This document shows, piece by piece, positions 8,032 through 16,689 of a stretch of 64,000 nucleotides of DNA. Source of the DNA: Methylobacterium sp. UNC378MF (GTDB taxonomy: Bacteria > Pseudomonadota > Alphaproteobacteria > Rhizobiales > Beijerinckiaceae); NCBI RefSeq assembly GCF_900103195.1, contig NZ_FMWU01000020.1, forward strand, positions 62,001 to 126,000, read 5' to 3'. The notes beneath the pieces are model-generated. The model made no database searches, was not told the DNA's origin, and saw only the letters and a program-made list of their open reading frames with translations. A program made the position numbers and the translations under genes. How positions within the stretch are numbered: the first letter of the stretch is position 1; every line of letters begins with the position of its first letter.

Positions 8032-9786
8032 GGCCCGGAATTTCCCACTCCAGGCGCCGTTGCCGTTGCAGTGGAGCGCCTCGTCGTAGCCGGCCCGGAC
8101 ATGCGCGGGGATCGTCCGGTCCCGCTGGCCCTTGGTCGGCACGCCGTCGACGGTCAGCAGCGCGGCGCCCTCGGGGGCGGCGATCTCGCCGGGGTTGAAC
8201 TGGTTGCGCGGGTCGAAGGCGGCCTTCACCGCCTGCAGCACCGGGTAGAGCGGGCCGAAGAAGCGGGGCGAGAACTCGGAGCGCACGCCCTTGCCGTGCT
8301 CGCCCCAGAGCAGCCCGCCGTAGCGCTGCGTCAGGGCGACGACGTCCTCGGTGACGGCGCGGACCAGCGCCTCGGCGCCCGGGGCCTTCATGTCGATGGC
8401 CGGGCGGACATGGAGCACGCCGGCATCGACATGGCCGAACATGCCGTACTCGAGCCCGCGCCGGTCGAGGGCGGCGCGGAACTCCGCGATGTAGTCGGCG
8501 AGGTGCTCCGGCGGGACGGCGGTGTCCTCGACGAAGGCCATGGGCCGCCGGTCGCCCTTGGTGTTGCCCAGCAGGCCGACCGCCTTCTTGCGCATCGCCC
8601 AGAGGCGGCCGACCTCCGCCTCGCCCCGGGCCACCGTGTAGCCGCGTCGGCCGTGGGCGGTCCCGGCCTCGTCCAGGGTCGCCGTGAGGCGGGTCAGCGC
8701 CGCCTCGACCGCGTCCGCACCGTCGCCGACGAACTCGATCAGGTTGACGCCCTGCACCTGCTCGCCCGCATCCTCCGGGAAGTAGGCGGTGACGCCCTCC
8801 CAGACGGGATCCTCCTGGGCGAGTCCCAGCACCTTGGAGTCCACCGTCTCGACCGAGGCCGCCCCGAAGGCCACGAGCGTCCGTGCGTCGCGCAGGGCCG
8901 CGTCGAAGCTGTCGTAGCGGAGGTTCACCAGCGCCACGTGGCTCGGCAGCGGCAGGACGTTGAGCGTCGCCTCCGCGAGGAGGCCCAGCGTCCCCTCCGA
9001 GCCGCACAGCACGGCGTTGAGGTCGAAGCGGCCGTCCGCGCGGCGCAGATGGGCGAGGTCGTAGCCGGTGAGGCAGCGGTTCAGCGGCGGGAACGTTTTG
9101 TCGATCAGCGCGGCGTTCTCGCGCTGAAGCTTGTCCACCTCCCGGTGGATGGCCCCCGCGAGGTCCTGCCGGGCCTGCGCGGCCGCGAGCCTGTCGTCGT
9201 CGAGGGGTTCGGAGTGCCAGACCGTCCCGTCGGCCAGCACCGTGGTGAGGGTGCGCACGTGGTCGCGGGTCTTGCCGTAGAGGCAGGAGCCCTGGCCGCA
9301 GGCGTCGGTCGAGATCATCCCGCCGATGGTGGCGCGGTTCGAGGTCGACAGTTCGGGGGCGAAGAACAGGCCGTGCTCGGCCAGGGCCGCGTTGAGCTGG
9401 TCCTTCACCACACCCGCCTCGACCCGCGCCGTGCGGCGCACCGGGTCGATGGCGAGGATGCGGTTCATGTGCCGCGAGAGATCAACCACGATCCCGTCCG
9501 TGAGGGACTGGCCGTTGGTCCCGGTCCCGCCGCCGCGGGGGGCGATCCGCACCGTGGCGAACCGCTCCTCGGCGAGCAGGGTCGCGATGCGCACGAGGTC
9601 GTCGCGGTCGCGCGGGAAGGCGATGGCCTGCGGCGTGATCTGGTAGATCGAATTGTCCGTGGCGAGCGCGGTGCGGTCGGCCTCGGCCATCGTCAGGTCG
9701 CCCGCGAAGCCCCGCGCGCGCAGCTCGGCGCAGAAGGTCGCGGTCAGGGACGGCACCCGGGGGCTGGGGGAGAGGCGCGGGATCAT
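7162..9786 (-). CDS. FAD-linked 2-hydroxyacid (D-lactate type) oxidoreductase, truncated and fused in frame to a LysR regulator
   Basis: One open frame of 874 codons. Residues 1 to about 578 are the FAD-binding_4 and FAD-oxidase C domains of the YdiJ/D-lactate dehydrogenase class (IAPRGGGTGTNGQSLTDGI is the FAD loop; SEGTLGLLAEATL and NQFNPGEI follow). In YdiJ-type enzymes HCNGNGAC then opens the 4Fe-4S half; here sequence stops matching at HCNGNGA (about 8052), and after a few codons a LysR protein starts. The roughly 400-residue iron-sulfur part is missing. The start lies 5 bases after the MFS stop, so it is the second gene of an operon. The oxidoreductase is probably inactive or altered. 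Confidence 0.8.
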   Translation of the reverse strand: MIPRLSPSPRVPSLTATFCAELRARGFAGDLTMAEADRTALATDNSIYQITPQAIAFPRDRDDLVRIATLLAEERFATVRIAPRGGGTGTNGQSLTDGIVVDLSRHMNRILAIDPVRRTARVEAGVVKDQLNAALAEHGLFFAPELSTSNRATIGGMISTDACGQGSCLYGKTRDHVRTLTTVLADGTVWHSEPLDDDRLAAAQARQDLAGAIHREVDKLQRENAALIDKTFPPLNRCLTGYDLAHLRRADGRFDLNAVLCGSEGTLGLLAEATLNVLPLPSHVALVNLRYDSFDAALRDARTLVAFGAASVETVDSKVLGLAQEDPVWEGVTAYFPEDAGEQVQGVNLIEFVGDGADAVEAALTRLTATLDEAGTAHGRRGYTVARGEAEVGRLWAMRKKAVGLLGNTKGDRRPMAFVEDTAVPPEHLADYIAEFRAALDRRGLEYGMFGHVDAGVLHVRPAIDMKAPGAEALVRAVTEDVVALTQRYGGLLWGEHGKGVRSEFSPRFFGPLYPVLQAVKAAFDPRNQFNPGEIAAPEGAALLTVDGVPTKGQRDRTIPAHVRAGYDEALHCNGNGAWSGKFRALNTRFLSTLCAVADAGSLAGAARAMGLSSAAVAEQIQTLERGLGVRLITRLGRAVTLTDEGRAVVTAGRDILRRVADLTQVAQLGRLSGTLRIGSVSTALMSVVPPTLRHMAEHHPEIALKIVPGTSSQLLSMLEGGAIDCAITVRPTFEIAKEFGWHLIREEPLTLVCPAELPFEGVEACLSSSPMISMYRNSPTGRIAERFLQDKKIVAKELFEIEAAEVILVLVSQGLGVSLLPDYGFESSRERRIRKMAVGDRAYGRPVGILYRRGARISLIDAFHAAIKNGAIS

Positions 9787-9791
9787 GGCGG

Positions 9792-11117
9792 TCAGGCCGG
9801 GAGCGCGGCCGGCAGCGCAGCCCGGCGGACCTGCCGGCCGAAGGCCAGCATCGTCAGCGCGCCGACGAGCAGGATGCCTCCGACCATGAGGAGCGGCGCG
9901 GTGAACCCGCCCGAGAGGTCGCGGACGAGGCCGATCAGGTAGGGGCCGGCGAAGCCGCCGAGATTGCCGATCGAGACGATCATCGCGATCCCGCCCGCCG
10001 CCGCGCGTCCGGTGAGGAAGCCCGAGGGCACGGCCCAGAAGGTCGCCACGAAGGAGGTGATGCCCATCACCGCGACGCATAGCGCCGCGATGGTGAGGAG
10101 CGGCGTCGGAGTCAGGGCGCTCGCAACCAGCGCAGCGGCGCCCACAAACAGGGAGATGGCCGGGTAGATCGTCCGGTCGCGGCCCCGGTCGGACAGGCGG
10201 CCCCACACCACCATCGCCACAGCGCCGGAGAGGTAGGGGACGGCCGTCACGACCCCGACGAGCGAGGTCGCGAGCCCGAGCTGCTTGATGATCTGCGGCA
10301 GCCACAGGCCGATGCCCAGCGAGCCGATAATGGCGCAGAAGTTGACCGCCGCCAGTGTCAGCGCCCGCCAGTTCCGCAGGGCCTGGGCCAGGGTCATCGG
10401 ATGCTTCTTCTCGATGGCGGCCTTCTCCTCGGCGAGCTTGGCGACAAGCACGTCGCGCTCGGCGGGCGTGAGCCACTGCGCCTTCTCCGGCCGATCGGTG
10501 AGGACGAAGAGGCAGACGATGCCGAGAACCACCGCCGGCAGGGCTTCGAGGATGAGGAGCCACTGCCATCCGGCGAGGCCGAAGCCCTCGACCTGCACCA
10601 GCGCGCCGGATATCGGCGAGCCGATGATGTTGGCGGCCGGAATCCCGAGGAGGAACAGCGCGGTGGCGCGCGCCCGCACCGCCGAGGGGAACCACAGGCT
10701 GAGATAGAGGAACACGCCGGGCACGAACCCCGCCTCGCCGAGGCCGAGAAGGAACCGCGCGATCCCGAACTGGATCGGGCCGGTCACGAAGGCGGTCGCC
10801 GCCGAGACGAGACCCCAGGTGATCATGATCCGGGCGATCCAGAGCCGGGCTCCGACGCGCATCATGATCAGGTTGCTGGGGATCTCGGCGAGGAAGTAGC
10901 CGAGGAAAAACAGCCCCGCGCCGATGCCGAACGACGTCGCGGTGAGCCCGATATGGGCGTTCATCGTGAGCGCGGCGAAGCCGACATTCACGCGGTCCAG
11001 GTAGCTGACCACGTAGCAAACGAAGAGGAACGGCAGGATCCTCCGCATCATCTTGCGGTGGAGGTTTCGCTCGTCGAGCGCCTGGGCCGGAGCCGGGGCC
11101 TGTTGCCCTTGCGCCAT
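9792..11117 (-). CDS. MFS transporter (anion:cation symporter type)
   Basis: It has 441 residues from ATG 11117, which has GGGAG upstream; the longer start at 11177 runs into the promoter. There are twelve predicted transmembrane helices, with the ACS-family features YLDRVNVGFAAL after helix 1 and FFLGYFLAEIPSNLI in helix 2. Members carry organic anions (phthalate, tartrate, glucarate, hydroxy acids). The downstream FAD oxidoreductase begins 5 bases after its stop, so the pair likely imported and oxidised a 2-hydroxy acid. The divergent IclR gene probably controls it. Confidence 0.88.
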   Translation of the reverse strand: MAQGQQAPAPAQALDERNLHRKMMRRILPFLFVCYVVSYLDRVNVGFAALTMNAHIGLTATSFGIGAGLFFLGYFLAEIPSNLIMMRVGARLWIARIMITWGLVSAATAFVTGPIQFGIARFLLGLGEAGFVPGVFLYLSLWFPSAVRARATALFLLGIPAANIIGSPISGALVQVEGFGLAGWQWLLILEALPAVVLGIVCLFVLTDRPEKAQWLTPAERDVLVAKLAEEKAAIEKKHPMTLAQALRNWRALTLAAVNFCAIIGSLGIGLWLPQIIKQLGLATSLVGVVTAVPYLSGAVAMVVWGRLSDRGRDRTIYPAISLFVGAAALVASALTPTPLLTIAALCVAVMGITSFVATFWAVPSGFLTGRAAAGGIAMIVSIGNLGGFAGPYLIGLVRDLSGGFTAPLLMVGGILLVGALTMLAFGRQVRRAALPAALPA

Positions 11118-11144
11118 GACGTCCACTCCCGAATCGGCATTTTT

Positions 11145-11157
11145 GAAACGTCGTTTC
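11145..11157. promoter_or_regulatory. Perfect 13-bp palindrome between the MFS and IclR genes
   Basis: GAAACGTCGTTTC is a perfect odd palindrome (6-bp arms, central T) 28 bases before the MFS start and 87 bases before the IclR start. IclR regulators commonly bind such short palindromes in the divergent promoter. The site assignment is inferred from position and symmetry only. Confidence 0.5.
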
Positions 11158-11243
11158 GTTTTCAGTCGGCCAAACATAGGCGGCTGTCAACGACGCCTTG
11201 GGCAAGGCCGCGTCACGGCTTGGTGAGCGGAAGGCGCTTGGTT

Positions 11244-11996
11244 ATGGATCGGTCGTCCCGAACTCCACGAAACCGGAACGAGTGCGAAGCGATGGCGAAG
11301 GAGGCGCGCGCGCGACCCAACCTCGAGGGTGTGGCTGCGGCCGATCGGGTGCTGACCGTGCTGACGGCGTTCCGGCGCGGAGACGACGCCCTCGAACTCT
11401 CCGAGCTCGCCCGCCGCACGTCGCTCGTGAAGAGCACGATCATGCGGCTCTGCATCTCGCTGGAAAAGTTCGACCTGATCGAGCGCTTGAATGACGGGCG
11501 CTACCGCCTGGGCGTCGAGGCTGCTCGGATCGGTTCGGTCTACCAGCAGTCCTTTGCCCTGGAGGATCGGATCGTCCCCGTCCTGGAGCGGCTCGCGGCC
11601 GAGTCCCTGGAGACGGCTTCGTTCTACATCCGCCGGGGCAATCAGCGGCTGTGCCTGTTCCGGGCGGACTCGCCCTTGCCGCTCCGGATGGATGTCCGCC
11701 CCGGCGATATGCGGCCGATGGACGAGTCCGCGATTGCCCGGGTTTTGAGGACCTTCAGCGACCGAAGGGCTTCGGACCGGGCGGCGATCGAGATGCCACT
11801 CTATTCCTGCGGCATCACCGACCCTCATGTCGCATCAATTGCGATGCCGGTGTTCGGGACGGAGCAGAGGCTGATTGGTGCTCTCGCCCTGTCGGGTCCA
11901 GCATCTCGGCTGACATTGGAACGAGCCGAGACCCTCAAGTCGCGGCTCCGTGAGGCTGGTGAACGCCTCTCGTCTGAACTTCGGGCACAGCTTTAA
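11244..11996 (+). CDS. IclR-family transcriptional regulator
   Basis: It has 250 residues from ATG 11244 (GGAAGG upstream); ATG 11292 is an alternative. The N-terminal winged helix reads AADRVLTVLTAF ... LSELARRTSLVKSTIMRL, then the IclR effector domain (YRLGVEAARIGSVYQQSF ... RRGNQRLCLFRADSPLPLR, ending in IAMPVFGTEQRLIGALALSG). It is transcribed away from the MFS/oxidoreductase operon, typical of a local regulator of a hydroxy-acid catabolic unit. Confidence 0.88.
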   Translation: MDRSSRTPRNRNECEAMAKEARARPNLEGVAAADRVLTVLTAFRRGDDALELSELARRTSLVKSTIMRLCISLEKFDLIERLNDGRYRLGVEAARIGSVYQQSFALEDRIVPVLERLAAESLETASFYIRRGNQRLCLFRADSPLPLRMDVRPGDMRPMDESAIARVLRTFSDRRASDRAAIEMPLYSCGITDPHVASIAMPVFGTEQRLIGALALSGPASRLTLERAETLKSRLREAGERLSSELRAQL

Positions 11997-12257
11997 CGAG
12001 ATTTGCAGCCTAACCGGTCGGCTCACCAGGCGCGCTCTACCACTTTGATGTCTGTGCCACTAACGTCTGCCTACTTAACAAAATGAGCAGCAAGCAGAAA
12101 TTCCGCTTACGGTCACTTTTTGCAGTCGTGAGTGGCTCGGTGAACGTCCCAGATGGGTGGTTTTGCGACGGTCCACTATCGAGCGAGAGTTCTCAGAAGC
12201 CGACATCGCCACGGCTAAGCTAACGGGGTTCAGACCTCGCCGGCATGAAAGCAGGGG

Positions 12258-12743
12258 TTACGTTTTGTCCGGCTCTGTCGTGGGAGCGGCAATAGCTCCC
12301 ATGCCGTTGCCCACCTCCGTTCCGGTGTGGGGCGGTACACCGCCCGGGAGTACGGGAGCGCCTGATGGCTCGTCCTGCACCTGTGCGAGACCAGCTTCCA
12401 CTTCGTGGATGAGTTCTGCAAAGTCGTAGGGCTTGCTGAGCAGGCGCACGCCCGGCGGCAAATCCTCCTGAAGATACGCTCCGGCCCCTGAGGTGACGAC
12501 GATGCCAACACCGGGCCAACGGTGATGAACGAGGTGGGCGAGGGCAACACCATCGCCCACGATGCCGCGTCCCGTAATCAGCATGCTGACCGTGATCGAT
12601 CCTTCGAGAACCGCCAGCGCCTCGACGGCTGTGCGGACCTCTACAGTCTGGAAGCCAGCATCCTCCAGCATGTCGGCCGTGACCATACGGACGACCTCGT
12701 CAGCCTCCGTAATGAGGATGGCTAAGGGTCTGCTGTCAGCCAA
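12258..12743 (-). CDS. Receiver-domain protein lacking the phospho-acceptor Asp
   Basis: 161 residues: a CheY-like receiver (about 1-120) followed by a Pro/Gly-rich tail without an output domain. The fold is recognisable (ILITEADEVVRMVTADMLED; SITVSMLITGRGIVGDG; VVTSGAG; LLSKPYDFAELI, with the conserved Lys in SKPY). The strand-3 acceptor, normally LLxTDxxMP, reads LITGRGIV, so Asp is replaced by Gly. One acidic-pocket residue is also changed (EAD). It should not be phosphorylated in the usual way and could be a pseudo-receiver or a decaying regulator. Confidence 0.75.
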   Translation of the reverse strand: MADSRPLAILITEADEVVRMVTADMLEDAGFQTVEVRTAVEALAVLEGSITVSMLITGRGIVGDGVALAHLVHHRWPGVGIVVTSGAGAYLQEDLPPGVRLLSKPYDFAELIHEVEAGLAQVQDEPSGAPVLPGGVPPHTGTEVGNGMGAIAAPTTEPDKT

Positions 12744-13088
12744 AACCGTGCTCCGCGTGATCAGGCCGGGAGCGCTCGCTGCTCTCAGGCACTGACGGCC
12801 GATACCGAAGCCAGTGATGATCCCTTATGCGCTATCTATCCGCCGAGCGCGATGACCCTGGGTTGTGGCAGCTCGCCACTTAACGGCGCATCCTGGTACG
12901 GCCGCTTTCCACCTCGAACCAAAGTCGCAGGACGAATGGCAAATGACCGCTTATGGGAAACGCCCATGGCGCTTTGGACGGCTGGGTTGGGTCGGATGCG
13001 GAATGTCCGCATATGCTCACCCTGATCTCCAGGGCTCGTCTCAGATGTCTCCTCGCTCCGTCGGCATGAGTCGGCGAGGAGACAGACA
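12744..13088. repeat. Intergenic region with degenerate dispersed repeat
   Basis: No gene is evident. It contains GGCTGGGTTGGGTCGGATGC and GCGGAATGTCCGC, resembling sequence near 62.39 kb (GGCCGGGTTGGGTCGAATGC). This is consistent with a dispersed, decayed repeat. Confidence 0.45.
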
Positions 13089-13721
13089 ATGGGACACTCC
13101 CTACACGATCCCGCCATCAAAGGGCGGCCGGCCTGGAACGCCGGCCGCAAGCTTGGGGTCTAGCGAGCCCTCAAGCCTCAGCAGGTCTGGGTCATCCGGT
13201 TCTGGCTCGATCGCGAACGCCGCACGCGTGACCGGGCGATGTTCGATCTTGCCATCGACAGCAAGCTGCGCGGATGCGACATCGCCAAACTCAAGATTGG
13301 CGCTCTTGTCAGCGGTGGTCGCGTCCGTAGCCGGGCCATCGTCATCCAGCGCAAGACCGCGCGGCCGGTGCAGTTCGAACTGCTCGAACTTGCCCGCACC
13401 AGCATCCTGGCATGGCTTGAGGCCAGGGGCGGTACACTCGACGACTATGCCTTCTTAAGCCGGCTCGACGACGTGACGCACATAAGCACTCGTCAGTATG
13501 CGCGCTTGGTCAATGAGTGGATCACGGGCATCGGGCTGCGAAGTGAGGACTACCGAACCCATTCCTTGCGTCGCACGAAGGCGTCGTTGATCTACAAGCG
13601 GACCGGCAACCTGCGCGCCGTCCAGATTCTGCTCGGCCATACCAAGATTGAGAGTACGGTCAGGTACCTCGGTGTCGACGTTGAGGATCCTCTGACCCTG
13701 GCCGAAGGGACTGAGATTTGA
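13089..13721 (+). pseudogene. Tyrosine recombinase (phage-integrase family), interrupted by TAG
   Basis: The frame starts MGHSLHDPAIKGRPAWNAGR, meets TAG at 13161-13163 (codon 25), then continues in the same frame as RALKPQQVWVIRFWLDRERR to a stop at 13721 (210 codons). All C-terminal catalytic residues are present: Arg in SKLRGCD, HSLRR, LLGH and Tyr in RYLGV. A start at ATG 13239 would still make a 160-residue catalytic domain. Either it is a recent nonsense pseudogene or only the shorter product is made. It is unrelated in sequence to the integrase at 19.8 kb. Confidence 0.7.
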
Positions 13722-13974
13722 GTGTTTGGCCCCTCGGCTTCTGTGTCGAGGGGCTTCGAAACCAGCCCGGCAGCAAAGCGCCCGTTGCCGCCGTCTGAGC
13801 ATGTTCGGCAGCGTCCGAGAAGCGGACATCCAGCACGAAGCTTTTCACTACTTTGGCGCAAGTGTTCATGAGGGTGGCGCCAATATGCTGGGCGGCTGGT
13901 CCAGATTTCTGACGCATCAACGAATATAACAAGCGCGATATCCGGTTCGGTCAGCGCTGTCGAAACGACGCGGA

Positions 13975-14727
13975 TCAAAGATCCAAGGTCTTGCGAGCAA
14001 AGCTCTCGATGTAGTCGACGAGCTTGTCTGAGGCGGCGCCGGCGGCATCGACGTCGCGTCGGGCAACCGCTTCGCAGACATCGGCGTGGAGATTGGCGGT
14101 CAGCGGCAGATCGGCCGCCTGCTTGTAGTGCTGGTACCAGAAACGCCGTGACAGGCCCGCCATGCTCTCCAAGGAGCGCACCGCGAACTCGTTGCGCGAT
14201 GCCGTTGCGATCAGGTCGTTGAATTGACGGTCCAAGCGCATGAACGCCAGGTCGTCCGACGCCGAGGCCGCCTCGCGCATGTCCTGCGCAATGCCCGCGA
14301 AGACTTCCCGCTCCTCCTTCGTGGACCGCTCCGCAGCCAGGCGCGCGATCAAGCGCTCCAGGACGCGCCGGGTCTCCAGCAGGCGCAGCTGCGTGCGTAC
14401 GTTGATGTCGGAGACAAGGATGCCGCGCCGCGGCATAACAACCACAAGACCGTCGCGAGCGAGACGCTGTAGCGCCTCACGGATGGGGGTACGGCCAATC
14501 CCGAGACGCTGGACCAGGTTCTGCTCGCCCAGCACCATGCCGGGCGGGAGCACAAGCGTCGTGATCATCTCCTCCAGCTGCTGGTAGGCTTTGTCCGTCA
14601 GCGTCAGGTCGGGCAAATCCTCTTGGCCAGCCGGCCCGTCGGGCGACCCCTTCGCGGCCTTCCTCGCCCTCTTCTCACCACGCTCCGCGGCACGGACCGA
14701 CGTCGTCTTACCGGTCACGAAGTTCAT
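13975..14727 (-). CDS. GntR-family (FadR/FCD) transcriptional regulator
   Basis: It has 250 residues from ATG 14727, preceded by GAGGGG. A basic N-terminal tail of about 45 residues precedes the GntR winged helix (KAYQQLEEMITTLVLPPGMV ... LGIGRTPIREALQRLARDGL). The helical FCD ligand domain follows (about residues 125-240, LDRQFNDLIATASRN ... LHADVCEAVARRD). It diverges from an MFS gene. GATATATC-containing sites lie before that gene and before the hydroxylase operon, so both are probable targets. Confidence 0.88.
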   Translation of the reverse strand: MNFVTGKTTSVRAAERGEKRARKAAKGSPDGPAGQEDLPDLTLTDKAYQQLEEMITTLVLPPGMVLGEQNLVQRLGIGRTPIREALQRLARDGLVVVMPRRGILVSDINVRTQLRLLETRRVLERLIARLAAERSTKEEREVFAGIAQDMREAASASDDLAFMRLDRQFNDLIATASRNEFAVRSLESMAGLSRRFWYQHYKQAADLPLTANLHADVCEAVARRDVDAAGAASDKLVDYIESFARKTLDL

Positions 14728-14817
14728 CGACGACGCCCCTCTGCCCTGCCCAGCTCGCTCGACGCTGCCTAGCCTCAGTGCATGGGGCGGGGCACTTCCC
14801 TGCGCAAGTGCATACGT

Positions 14818-14850
14818 CTGATATATCTTGCGCTGATTAGAAATATCCTG
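14818..14850. promoter_or_regulatory. Putative GntR operator upstream of the MFS gene
   Basis: CTGATATATCTTG and, 14 bases on, AAATATCCTGCA match the pattern before the hydroxylase operon (CTGATATATCAATGATATCC, then TGCA). It lies between the divergent GntR and MFS starts, where an autoregulatory operator is expected. Confidence 0.55.
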
Positions 14851-14893
14851 CAAAAACACGGCGCGCATACTAAACGACACAGGGAGGCAAGGA

Positions 14894-16318
14894 ATGGTAG
14901 GGCAGATTGCGATACCCGCCGGCGATGTGCTGCCGGAGCGGGCCACAACCGAGATCCCCGCCCGCGTCGCGGCCGGGTCAAGCGCAGTGATCGCGGCCCG
15001 GCTTGAGCGCCTGCCGATGACCCAGTTCCAACGCAACATCTTTCTCATCATCGCGACGGCTTGGTTCTTCGACTCGATCGACCTCGGCTCGCTCACCTTC
15101 CTCCTCGGATCAATCAAGACCGAGTTCGGCCTCTCGACGGCTCAGGCCGGGCTCCTGTCGAGCATGAGCTTCATCGGCATGTTCGCTGGCGCGGCGCTTT
15201 CAGGAATGCTTGCCGACCGCTTCGGCCGGAAGCTCGTCTTCCAGATCAGCATGGTGTTCTGGGGCTTAGGCAGCGCGTGGTGCGCCTACGCGCCGGACGC
15301 GACCATGCTCGGCTACGCCCGCCTGCTCCTCGGCTTCGGCATGGGCATGGAGTTCCCGGTGGCCCTAGCCATCGTCTCGGAGTTCCTGCCGACAGATAAG
15401 CGCGGCCGTTACCTTGCCATCATGGAGGGCTTCTGGCCGCTGGGCTTCATCGCGGCGGGCTGCCTCAGCTACGTCCTGTTAAGCTATTTCGACTGGCGGG
15501 CGGTCTTCCTGGCGCAAGCAGTGCCGGCCCTGTTCCTGTTCGTGATCCGTTTCCTGGTGCCGGAATCGCCACGCTGGCTGGCCGATCGGGGCCGGTACGA
15601 TGAGGCTGACCGCGTGATGGCGACCATCGAGACGAAGGTGGCCGCGCACCTCGACGGGCGCTCGCTGGCTGAGCCGAAGGTCCTGCCTGAGCAGGTACAG
15701 GGCGAACGTCGCTTTTCCTTCCTCGAACTCTGGAGCCCAGGCTACGCCAGTCGCACGGTCATGATCTGGCTGACATGGTTCTTCGCACTGCTGGGCTTCT
15801 ACGGGCTCACCACCTGGCTCGGTGCCCTGCTGCAGGATGCGGGCTACAGCGTCGCCAAGTCCGTGACCTACACCATCCTCATCTCGCTCGCGGGCATTCC
15901 CGGCTTCATCGCCTCAGCCATCCTCGTCGAGCGCTGGGGTCGCAAGCCGACGGCTGTCCTGATGCTGCTCGGCAGCGCGGTGGCGGCCTACCTGTACGGG
16001 CATTCCCCGAGCTTTACCTGGCTGATCGCCTTCGGGCTGATGATGCAGTTCTTCCTGTTCGGGATGTGGTCGGTCCTCTACGCCTACACGCCCGAGCTGT
16101 ACCCGACCCGCGCCCGTGCAACGGGGGCCGGTTGCGCCTCCGCGATCGGCCGCGTCGGCTCGCTCATCGGGCCGTACGTCATCGGCATCATCCTGCCTAC
16201 CCTTGGCCACGGCGGCGTCTTCGCCCTGGGCGCCGGCTCCTTCGTCATCGCGGCGGCGAGCGTCGGCATCCTCGGCATCGAGACCAAGGGCAGGTCGCTC
16301 GAAGCGATCTCGCACTGA
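14894..16318 (+). CDS. MFS transporter, sugar/aromatic-acid porter type
   Basis: It has 474 residues with twelve predicted helices; GGGAGGCAAGGA precedes the ATG. A cytoplasmic N-terminal tail of about 35 residues leads to FFDSIDLGSLTFLLGSI. The MFS signature LADRFGRKLVFQ lies after helix 2, and PESPRWLADRGRYDEA in the central loop is typical of the SP/AAHS and NiaP-like metabolite:H+ symporters. The second half carries VERWGRKPTAV and YTPELYPTRARATG. The substrate is unknown; shared regulation with the downstream hydroxylase/PanB-like operon suggests it carries that pathway's substrate or product. Confidence 0.88.
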   Translation: MVGQIAIPAGDVLPERATTEIPARVAAGSSAVIAARLERLPMTQFQRNIFLIIATAWFFDSIDLGSLTFLLGSIKTEFGLSTAQAGLLSSMSFIGMFAGAALSGMLADRFGRKLVFQISMVFWGLGSAWCAYAPDATMLGYARLLLGFGMGMEFPVALAIVSEFLPTDKRGRYLAIMEGFWPLGFIAAGCLSYVLLSYFDWRAVFLAQAVPALFLFVIRFLVPESPRWLADRGRYDEADRVMATIETKVAAHLDGRSLAEPKVLPEQVQGERRFSFLELWSPGYASRTVMIWLTWFFALLGFYGLTTWLGALLQDAGYSVAKSVTYTILISLAGIPGFIASAILVERWGRKPTAVLMLLGSAVAAYLYGHSPSFTWLIAFGLMMQFFLFGMWSVLYAYTPELYPTRARATGAGCASAIGRVGSLIGPYVIGIILPTLGHGGVFALGAGSFVIAAASVGILGIETKGRSLEAISH

Positions 16319-16382
16319 GCCTACTGGCGGGAATGCGGGTGACCCGCACTCTCGCCGCCTCAACGGAACTGGTACACTGCTG

Positions 16383-16415
16383 TTGACATCTGATATATCA
16401 ATGATATCCTGCAGG
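16383..16415 (+). promoter_or_regulatory. Promoter with embedded GntR-type operator before the hydroxylase operon
   Basis: TTGACA (16383-16388) and TATCCT (16405-16410) are spaced by 16 bases, a good sigma-70 arrangement. The palindrome TGATATATCA (16391-16400) sits in the spacer, where a bound repressor would block polymerase. The same GATATATC...ATATCCTGCA pattern precedes the MFS gene. The transcript would have a leader of about 270 bases, in which I see no clear gene. Confidence 0.6.
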
Positions 16416-16689
16416 CAACAAATTGGGTGGGGCGGAATGTGACAGGCGTCACGCATCACTGATGAGGGTCGGCATCGTCCCATCTGCCGGGAGTGCGGCG
16501 GATCCCCTGCCGGCAGGCCCGCGACCCCGTCCGTCCCGCCGCCAAGCTTGGGCCGCCTTCGAAGCCGACGGCGGCTGACAAGACCGTCCTTTTCCCGCAC
16601 ACCGTGGCGGTGATGGCGTTCTACTGAACATCTTCGATCAAGCGGCTGCGGCGGCCACAATCAGCGATATCGAACAAGGGAGAAGCTCA

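Noticed and set aside
8071..9942. 623-codon rightward open frame opposite the oxidoreductase
   Set aside because: It is the antisense shadow of a GC-rich gene: composition dominated by Arg/Gly/Val/Glu, no motif, and the opposite strand encodes clear FAD-oxidase domains.
7162..11205. Single 1347-codon leftward frame
   Set aside because: Its first 470 codons are the wrong frame of the MFS gene; the true coding part begins at ATG 9786.
10401..11243. Long N-terminal extension of the IclR frame
   Set aside because: It overlaps the MFS gene antisense and the divergent promoter; IclR proteins begin close to the HTH.
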